The position numbers and the translations under genes are program-made. Positions 56,308 through 64,000 of a DNA stretch of 64,000 bases are shown here, piece after piece. Each line of letters opens with the position of its first letter. Position 1 is the stretch's first letter. Under the pieces are notes generated by a model that was given only the letters and a program-made list of their open reading frames with translations, made no database searches and had not been told where the DNA came from. Origin of the DNA: Dipteris shenzhenensis (lineage: Eukaryota > Polypodiophyta > Polypodiopsida > Gleicheniales); the NCBI GenBank assembly GCA_047967505.1, contig CM106539.1. One strand, written 5' to 3'.

Positions 56308-59300
56308 TTGTCGCTCTGGCACATGGTGGTTCTCAGTTTGAAGCACTTAGATCTTGTAGGCCAATATGTGTTTGCCATGCACTCTAGGTCACTTTCATTC
56401 ACTTTGAAGCCCTAGGCGTCCTTTAGTGGCTTTGTTTGGTAGAAGTCTCCATATGTGATCACATCAACATTCTCGAAGAAGTGCTCATGATCCCTTTTCA
56501 AGATGCACATTCTCAAGTCTACAAATTCATTGTTCTCTTGCCAACCAAGGAAATCTCATTAAGAACAACCAATTGGACTTGCAACTCTAGTGTTGAAAGT
56601 GTGTCTAATTTCTCTTTGGTAGTGATGCAAGGGTGTTGCTGTGTGTGGGCAAGTGTAGTGCAAAGTGGATTGTGCTCTCATTAATTTCCGTGACACTTTT
56701 CCAATGTATGCCAAAATGAGGATTGTGGGCAAGTTGTAGTCTATTTCTGGAAGGATGTGATTATAATGACGTAGCAATCCTTGCACTATAAGTAGCAAGA
56801 GGTAAGTTTTGCCTGTACCTACCCCTCGAGTTAGGAACAAGAGTATTTTTTCCATTGGTTTTATTCTTTTTCGAGTCTTTATGTCATCAAATAGCTCACG
56901 TTGCTCTATGTTAAACAAGTGTAGTCTTTGGAAGTACTCATCATTATGGAGCAACACCTATTTTCTCACAGGTAAGAGGAAGCTGTAGTTTCTTTGCTTT
57001 AGCAACACTTTGGGCATGTCTAGTTTGATGTCATATAGATTGTTGTCCCCATTGTTAGATGATGGTGTGTTGTTGTCCTTGTAATTGTCTTGGAAATTAT
57101 CATAGATGTTCTCAAAGTCATCCTTGTGATTGTAGTCATAGTTGTATTTCCTCCTATTTAGGTCTATGGTGGCCTCATTCACAAAATATGCATTCTCCCA
57201 ACTTCCATGGATTTGTAGTTTATGGTTCTCATCGTTTGAGAAAGGGCAGTATAGCAATATCTGTTCACGATAGTAGTTCTCTGGGTCTTTGAACTTGTTG
57301 AACTTAATGAATCTTAGAATCTTGGGTGTGTCTCTCTTCTTGGAGGCAATGCTACTATGATTGTATTCAGATGCAAATGTTGTCCATGTGTTGCCTCCTA
57401 GTGCACTTATCTATCAGTGTTTGGTAAGAAATGTCTATGGAGCCATCCTCCAGCACGAGCAGTTTCTCTTTCTGTTTCAAAATGAAGGCCCTCTCATGTC
57501 TCTCATTCATGTTGATGAATTGGAAATCAGGTTGATCTATGCAATGGTAATGAAAGAGTGATGAAAGATCCAAAGTTGTGCACTCATTTGTTGGGTGTGG
57601 AGAAATGTGTTTCCCATTTTGCAAAGCCTTTACTATGTTATGTTGTTCTCTTGCATGCATGCTCTCATCATGTCATGCAACTTTTGTGTGATAGTGCTAT
57701 CCATTTTTATGATATATTATGTGCAATATGAGGCGACATTATAGGGATCCATGATAAATTGTATGTCCATGTTAGATTGCCATAAGAAGCTCAATTTCTT
57801 GTTAAAAGAATTTGTGAATATGTCTTTAGGGTGATGCTTTAGGAAAGGTGTTGGATTTTGGCATGTACGAATCCAAGTCCATTTGTAGATGATGTAGACA
57901 TTGGATGAATGTAATGTTTGATAGACTTTGCAATCATGAATTTTGTCTTGAACTCTGCTATACACATGTTGAAATGTTTTCCTTGATTTTCCCTCCAAAG
58001 GAACAAATATCATGGTTTCATGTAATGGTGGCTTTGGGTATTGAAATTGACAAAGTCTATGTTTGTTTTTAGTACATGTTTTTGTATGCTTATGTGTTTG
58101 TATTTCTCTCATGTTTTCATTTAGGAAATTCTTATCGCACGTGATGTGCTTGTCTATGAATGTTGTAATTTTTTCATTATTGTTAACATTATATTTAGGG
58201 TCATTTTAAACCGAAATAATGCCATGTTCATGCTGGCCCCTCCTACTTTGAAACTTTGTAAAGAAGAAGTAATCAACAACACTTCCAATCAATGATTGCT
58301 CTTTCAAGATAAGAGACAATATATTTTGCAATTTGTGAATGTAATATCTAGCACATAATGTTGGGTTCTGTCTCATTATTTGCTTTATGTGATGATGTGA
58401 ATTTGAATGCTCTAGCACATTATTGGGATTGTATGCTCTGTTCAAAGCGTTGACCAAAAGGTGCCACAATTGCTTTGCACAAGAGAATGTGATAAAGAAT
58501 GTGGGGGGACCAAGTTGGTCTATCATAGCGAAAGCCTCCTTACATAGTTTTTCCTTGTGGTCAGGTGACGTACAAAGGTTTTCAAAGTCCCTATACCCTA
58601 TTCTAGATTTGAGTATTTGCTCTATGTTTATGTTGTTTATTACGTCTTTTGCACACAATGTCCTATTTTGCAACATGCACTTTCTCAATCGCACCCATAT
58701 AGATTGCATGACCTAATGAATGAGTACTTTGATGGACTTAGAAAACAAGTTCGTAATAATGTGAGAAAATTTCAGGGATTTGTGCTTCACTATGTCTTAA
58801 TATGTCAGCCTAGTGTTGCCAACTATCCTTAGAGAGTCGAAGTAGAGCATCAAGAAATTCAATTCTTCACAGTATGCATCCTTGAAGATCCCTAGAGGCT
58901 TTTGGTTTTCAAAAGGGGCTACAAAGGTGGCTTGGGCCTCAAAGTCAATGATCTTCTCTGCACTTATCAAGTTATGCACAAGTGTGTCTGTTTCAATGTC
59001 TTCTTTAGCATCGGTGTTGTTGTGGCTTTCATTTTGTCCCTCACAACTTTGATCTTGTGATGAGGTTGTTGCTAGGACATGTTGTACCAATCATTATTTA
59101 TAGAGACGTTGTTGGTATTGTACAATGTGTGTCTACAAGGCCATTCAAGGCTTTCATAAGAGTGTATGGGTGGACCTTCCCCATTGCAAAACTAGATTTG
59201 TATTCCATTTTCTTCTTGATCCCTACAATTATTGAGTTATCTTCATCTTTGAATCGTGGCAACACACAATGTATCTTATTTGTGTCTAATGCTTTCGGAG

Positions 59301-59938
59301 ACACCTAGCTTCCCTTTGGACCCACTAGACACTCCTCTATCTCATTAAGTGTAGTGATAGTCGAGATCAGTGAGTTAGTGTTATTTGGGTTGGAGTAAAG
59401 TACTTTGGCAATGTATTTTGCTTGATTGCTTTTTTACAATGATGGCAACCCTTATGAAAATTTTCTTGAAAGATGTCATTGAAATTTCCTCTTTTGCTAG
59501 TTGTCCATTCGAATGTTGCCTTGGTGATGTAGATGCTTTGTTTTTTAAAGACCATTCTCTCACATGAGAAGCAATTATATGAAGGAGTGTGATTTATATC
59601 TTTTATGTAATCTTTCACAAGTTTTGGAAAATATCCAAACATTGTTTTATACGTCTTGTAGTTGACATTATCATGGATTAGATTTATTTGTCTTTGATCC
59701 GACTAGCACATTGGTGTAGTTGATTTGTCTTCAAAATCTATGTGTGGTGGCTTGAATTATGTGCATGTATCCACCTTTTCCCGTGCGGTTCTTTTAAGCT
59801 GTGCGACCTTACGCTTGATGGTGGATAGTGTTGTACTGCATGACGTGTAGCTTTGTTGCATTGCATCTTTTATTTCCTTGATCTTTGTTTGCTCTTGCTA
59901 CATGATGAGGTTTTGCAAGCATTGCTCCATGTCTGCAG
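56308..59938 (-). pseudogene. Degenerate Helitron Rep/helicase gene, minus strand
   Basis: Read right to left, the upstream cysteine-rich region ('YNCFSCERMVF', 59.6 kb) leads to 'HCVLPRF' with 'MEYKSSFAMGKVHPYTLMKA' (59.2 kb). 'LGIFKDAYCEELNFLMLYFD' (58.9 kb) leads into the Helitron-like N domain ('LGPPTFFITFSCA', 58.5 kb) and the Rep HUH motif ('FQSRRGQHEHG', about 58.2 kb). Then come 'HKHTKTCTK' with 'LWQSNMDIQF' (57.9 kb) and the PIF1 helicase Walker A 'GVGTGKT' (about 56.8 kb). Walker B is degenerate ('LNEISLVGKRTM'), and the last piece is 'KCFKLRTTMCQSD', ending at LTR C. Many frameshifts. The first Rep Glu is Lys. In active relatives this protein drives rolling-circle transposition. 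Confidence 0.82.
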
Positions 59939-60285
59939 TGTTGAGGAATATGGAGCCATGAGCACATAATTAGAGGCTAAGGTATGGTATAGGAATGTAT
60001 TAAAGTAGCCACCCTAGGATGTGGACTACATGATGTGAGGATGTGGATCAAGGACATCTACAAGGAGAGATGTTGATCAGAGTATCCCACATGTATTGAC
60101 TATTCTAAGGGCTCTCACTATGTAAGAAGCCTATCATGTATTTTTTTGATTACACATATTGCTATAGATTGAGTGTTTCCCACTTGGTGTCTCTCTCCTC
60201 ATGTTTTTCCATACTTGGTTTGATCCTCCATGATCTTTATGCTCATTGAGTGGTAGATTAGGCTAGTATGATCCGCACTTTGACA
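59939..60285 (+). repeat. 5' LTR of the gag-only copia element
   Basis: 347 bp, 'tgttgagg' to 'ctttgaca', directly followed by the primer site. Confidence 0.85.
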
Positions 60286-60297
60286 TGGTATCAGAGC
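60286..60297 (+). other. Primer binding site of the gag-only copia element
   Basis: 'tggtatcagagc', the exact complement expected for initiator tRNA-Met, abutting the LTR. Confidence 0.9.
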
Positions 60298-60893
60298 ATA
60301 GGTTTAGCTAAGCCTAGATTGAGATTGAGGGAGTTCATGAGTGTGCATTTCATCATTCTTTTATGAGAGTTCTTTTTTCGTTCAACTTCTTGAGAGATCT
60401 TGGAGAAGGAGATTAGCGAGAGTGTGAGGAATGTTCTAGAGAGACTATATCTCTATCCTAGTTTATTATCGTCCCAGTGAGTAATCCTCCCACAATTCAA
60501 AGCCTCAATCAAACGAGCAATTTTGGCACCTTCAAACCAAGCGACTACTAAAGCTCACAGGCTACACACAGCCAATAGCATGTGCAACAAACAACAAATA
60601 GCCATGAATGCTCACAAATGCTCAAGAACTACTTCAATGACAAGCCTCCATGCACCTAAGGCTTCCAAATGACCAATAGCTCCTCCGAGTGGCTCCCTAC
60701 TATGCCAGCCTACGCCTCTGCAAACAGCTCCTTCCAACGACATTTGCTAAGCACCATATAACCTTCGGCTCAGCGTCTCTGCCATCGCTCCTCCATAGTG
60801 CAGCCTCTCAATGGATTCCCAGCAGCAAGGCTCCAATGCCAAACCACGATGTGCACAACTTCAATCCTGCAAAGATAGTGCTATCTTCACCGA

Positions 60894-61145
60894 TGGGACT
60901 TGGATGCCGCCTTTGACTCCATCAAGCTTGGCATCAACTATGCTCGCCGCTCGCACATGAAGTATGCCTTCGAATCTTATGTCTGCTAGCAGATGTGGAC
61001 TGGCTTTGAGAATGAGGATTTCTACATCTTTGACAGTCTCTCCTCCATCTTGGACCCTAAGAAACACAGACAAGAGTGCTTTGACGAGTTCTTGGACATG
61101 AAGGCCCTCGATCCCCTCGAATTCATCATGCGCATTTATCTCTAG
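60894..61145 (+). pseudogene. Captured fragment of a GIL1/DUF641-family gene
   Basis: An 83-codon reading with a TAG at 60987. It begins 'WDLDAAFDSIKLGINYARR', continues 'SHMKYAFESYVC', 'MWTGFENEDFY' and 'ECFDEFLDMKALDPLEF'. This matches my knowledge of the carboxy half of the plant DUF641 family (GRAVITROPIC IN THE LIGHT 1 and IRK-interacting protein relatives): 'GWDLDAAxxSI', 'H.KYAFESYVC..MF.GF', 'F..L...DPL'. Those are host signalling proteins, not transposon proteins. The piece lies between the primer site and gag of the copia element, sense to it, more GC-rich than its surroundings, and ends before the family's FCRxKYL block. The upstream 60.6-60.9 kb may be part of the same capture. 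Confidence 0.7.
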
Positions 61146-61572
61146 TTTCTTTTTTTGTAGAAAGGTTCAAGGTTTCCCATTCATTGAGAAATGGTAGATA
61201 AGCCACATAACCTAGGTTAAGGTTACGTCCTTGGGTTAAGTTTATAGTTAGACTAAATTTACCATGGTTAAGTTTATGTAGGTTTGGTTAAGTCAACTTG
61301 CTACCACGTGGCATAATGCAACATAAGCACAGAGGCCCTTACTAAGCACAGTGTGTGTGCAACATATGAACCCCCATGCCACATCATCAAAGGCCTCTTC
61401 TTTATAAAAAGTTCAACAAGCCATAACTTGTAATCTAATACGAATTTGCACGTATTCCAAAAAAGAAAAGTGATCACTTTTTCAAGCTCTACACACCTAT
61501 CAAGTCAAATTTGCTATATACAATTAGACATTTCCAGATTTGAAAGTTTGTTCAACTGGTAAGACATTTGCA

Positions 61573-62310
61573 ATGGCAATACGCACCCCAACTATTGAGA
61601 AGGTCGCTGGGGAAGGATTTCACACTTGATGTACACAAATGAGGTATCTCTTGATTCAGTAGAAGCTTTGGAAGACTATAAAAGAAGACATATCCACTGC
61701 ACAAAATGAAGCCTGGAAGGAAAAAGACAAAGCAGCACTATTACTCATTGGTTTGCACTTGGGTCCAAACATAATTCATCATATAGACTCTAAGGATCAT
61801 GCCAGAGATGCATGGGATGAGTTGAACACAGTGTTTGGTGCACAAGCCAAAAACCAAGAAATTCATCTTAAGATTGAATTCTATGGTTTGCACATGAGCT
61901 TCAATCAATCCATGGCACAATTTGTCAACAAGATCAAAAGCATTATGACCCAACTAGAAGGTATAAATCCAAAAAAAGGAGAAAAGGATGCACTTGCAAT
62001 CCTCCTTAAAAGCATGTCTGAAGTGTACATCGCACTGAAACCACTTTGAAGAATCTTCCAGATCCAAAGTTTGAGGAATCCTCTCTTCTTGAGAAAGAAA
62101 GAGAGTTGAAGGCATCGACATCGACATCTACATCAACATCCAATAGCAATAATGAAGAATAAGCATTGTTCAGTAAAACATCAATGAAGTATTACCATTG
62201 CGAAAGGATGGATCACTATCAAAGTGATTGTAGACTGAAGAACAAACCAAAGTGTCACCATTGCAAGAAGCTAGGACACAAAGAAGAAGACTACAAATTG
62301 AAGAGCCAAT
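61573..62310 (+). pseudogene. copia gag with two zinc knuckles
   Basis: From ATG 61573. The central block has 'DAWDELNTVFGAQAKNQEIH' and 'SMAQFVNKIKSIMTQLEGI', the UBN2-type copia Gag pattern, followed after a frameshift (about 62030) by 'YYHCERMDHYQSDC' and 'CHHCKKLGHKEED' knuckles (62190-62300). The last Cys of the second knuckle is Tyr. An early stop and frameshift make it inactive. No pol follows. Confidence 0.8.
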
Positions 62311-62573
62311 AGGTCAACTACGTGGAGTCATCATCAAGCCTTGAGCAGAATGACAACAACAACATGTATTGAGAAGCAAAAGCCTTTCCACCTTTAGCCT
62401 ATGTTCTTGTAATCAAACCTAACCACTTGCAAGTAGCCATGCAAGCACTCAGGGGAGGTATTGACATGTAAAAACAACACTTGACTACCTTAAGTAGCAA
62501 GGTATGCACTAAGGGGAGGTGATGGATTTGTAATTCACATCTAACCACCTTGTAATAGCCAATGGATCATGGT

Positions 62574-62585
62574 GCCAAGGGGAGG
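62574..62585 (+). other. Polypurine tract of the gag-only copia element
   Basis: 'ccaaggggaggt'-type purine run immediately before the 3' LTR start at 62586. A similar 'aaggggagg' occurs twice upstream (62450-62520), perhaps from small duplications. Confidence 0.65.
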
Positions 62586-62726
62586 TGTTGAGGAATATGG
62601 TGCCATGAGCACATAATTAGAGGCTAAGGTATGGTATAGAAATGTATTAAAGTAGCCACCCTACGATGTGGACCACATAATGTGAGGATGTGGATCGAGG
62701 ACATCCACAAGGAGAGATGTGGATCA

Positions 62727-64000
62727 CCATTGCTTCCTTTTGTTATGAGATTGCTGGAACTTGCACAAGTGAACATCCATTTTCGGACATTCAATTGCAA
62801 TTTGCACTAGGAAATTACTTTTGTACAAGCTGTGTTCTCATACTTTCTATATCTTACCCCACTACTTTCATATAAGAACTCTATTTCGAATGCATATGTG
62901 TCAACTAGTGCATATAATGCAAAAGAATCATAAGGGGACAAAATGAAGTTTACATCTTGAGACAGGCAATGCATGATTGAAAGGTTCCCACATCTAGATA
63001 GATCTTTTCAAATTTTGGATCCGTGAAAGAGTTTTTCCAATCCACAAAGTTAGCATTTTGGGACTTTATTAATTGCCTTATTTTCTTGCATATACAGTCC
63101 ACAAAATAATGAGTAGATATGTGGAAGCTTAGAGAGTATAATATGCAAAATAAAACACACTTGTTCTTTGGAAATTTAGCTGAGAAATCGGAGACTATAA
63201 CAATAGAAGGAGTTCTTATCATATGGTCCATGTCCATTGCAAAACATGATGAAAGAGATACTATAATTGAAGCAAATGCACTTGAGGAAGAAATATAAAG
63301 GGCCAAACATGCTGTCTTTGCAATGAACACAAACTAAATCTTTTGAATGGCAGTAGGAGAATTGCAAAAGTAAGATTTGATCAAAACCAATTTCTCTTCT
63401 CAAGAAATCTTTATTGCAAATCCACAAATATTTACAAAGCACTTCTTTAGGAAGTAGAGTTTTGGTTACCCAATAGCTCATCACACTTCCTCGACAATGG
63501 GAGCTATAAATACAGTGACCAAGCCAAACATATTTATGAGAAAGCCAAACTTCCTCGACAATGGGAGCTATAAATATAGTGACCAAGCCAAACCTTCTTG
63601 TTGAACAAATACCGCTTTAGTATGTTTGTGTTTGTCTATAGCAAATTCACAAATGGCCAAGGCAGCTTGAGAGCTTTGTCCACAATAGTGGCCTTCAATA
63701 TCACTTCAAGTGATGCTCCTTTAGGAGTGGTGATCAAAGCGTTAACCTTTGGAATTTTAGTCAAGGATGTAGGTTTGTCACAAGTCAAACAAAACACCTT
63801 CTTGGAGTCCCTAGATATCGTGTTGCCTTTGCAAATGGCATATGCACTTTCATACAATGCCCCACTGACCCCAGTAATTGTCAAAGTTCCTACTACCTAG
63901 CAACAATTGTAAAATAGCTTAGAGATCACTCCATAGTGTGCTAAGAAGCATCATCAAGCCAGTGCACATGTATCATGTAATATACCTAGTTGCTGTAACC
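62727..64000. other. Unrecognised sequence with a 64-bp duplication
   Basis: Open frames exist on both strands (minus 63586-62950; plus 63598-63900) but carry no motif I recognise. They could be the amino-terminal side of the split Helitron or unrelated DNA. 63485-63548 is partly repeated from 63549 ('acttcctcgacaatggga'). Confidence 0.4.

Larger units (their letters stand above)
59939..62726 (+). mobile_element. Short copia element with gag and captured host-gene fragment
   Basis: 5' LTR 59939-60285, initiator-Met primer site at 60286, a single gag region, purine tract and the first 141 bp of the 3' LTR (62586-62726; 8 mismatches, about 94% identity). No protease, integrase or RT: a gag-only, non-autonomous layout. 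It appears to sit inside the Helitron gene, since Helitron-like sequence runs up to 59938 ('tgcag' there could be one target duplication). The right end is truncated. Confidence 0.8.

Noticed and set aside
56308-56330. Helitron 3' terminus (CTRR with hairpin) at the LTR C junction
   Set aside because: The minus strand here still encodes helicase ('TTMCQSD'), so this is an internal breakpoint, not the element's end.
1-64000. CRISPR arrays, operons, bacterial promoters, rRNA or tRNA genes
   Set aside because: Tandem repeats here are minisatellites or local duplications without regular unique spacers. No rRNA-like stretch was seen; tRNA genes would need a covariance search that I cannot run.

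Overview
This is nuclear DNA of a land plant. Two very large, apparently intronless PLS-class PPR genes (editing-factor type), plant-type copia, gypsy, LINE, Helitron and hAT-like elements, and CCCTAAA-type telomere-like motifs all point that way. The near-identical repeats inside the PPR proteins, together with the bloated nested transposon content, resemble homosporous fern genomes most. That taxonomic guess is inference; a lycophyte or another seed-free plant is not excluded. No prokaryotic feature is present.

Layout. 0.3-3.7 kb: PPR gene 1 (E/E+/DYW) with a 505-bp tandem copy of its DYW end. 3.7-7.7 kb: AT-rich DNA with a copia RT scrap. 7.7-13.5 kb: a degenerate L1-type LINE on the minus strand (ORF1 zinc knuckle, AP endonuclease, RT, zf-RVT). 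17.8-20.4 kb: PPR gene 2, which stops in its E+ region and runs straight into an LTR. 20.4-33 kb: nested elements. An older LTR and leader hold a young 6.4-kb copia element (identical 201-bp LTRs, perfect 5-bp target duplication). Next come a minus-strand copia relic split by a LINE-like retroposon, and then a 645-bp hAT-like element with 8-bp target duplications. 35.2-38 kb: a Ty3/gypsy relic on the plus strand. 39-41.5 kb: LINE relics and an LTR relic. 42.9-59.9 kb: a minus-strand Helitron of the type with a C-terminal endonuclease, split by a gypsy composite made of three related LTRs, an unusual accessory ORF (45.0-48.7 kb) and a gag plus truncated pol unit (52.6-55.3 kb). 59.9-62.7 kb: a gag-only copia element carrying what looks like a piece of a host GIL1/DUF641-type gene. 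62.7-64 kb: unrecognised.

Only the two PPR genes are plausible host genes, and gene 2 looks truncated. Almost everything else is transposon sequence in various states of decay. Two themes recur. Short direct tandem duplications of 28-505 bp occur at a dozen or so places, two of them duplicating or triplicating a retrotransposon primer binding site. Non-autonomous LTR elements carry non-retroviral cargo. A 100-N assembly gap lies at 51250-51349.
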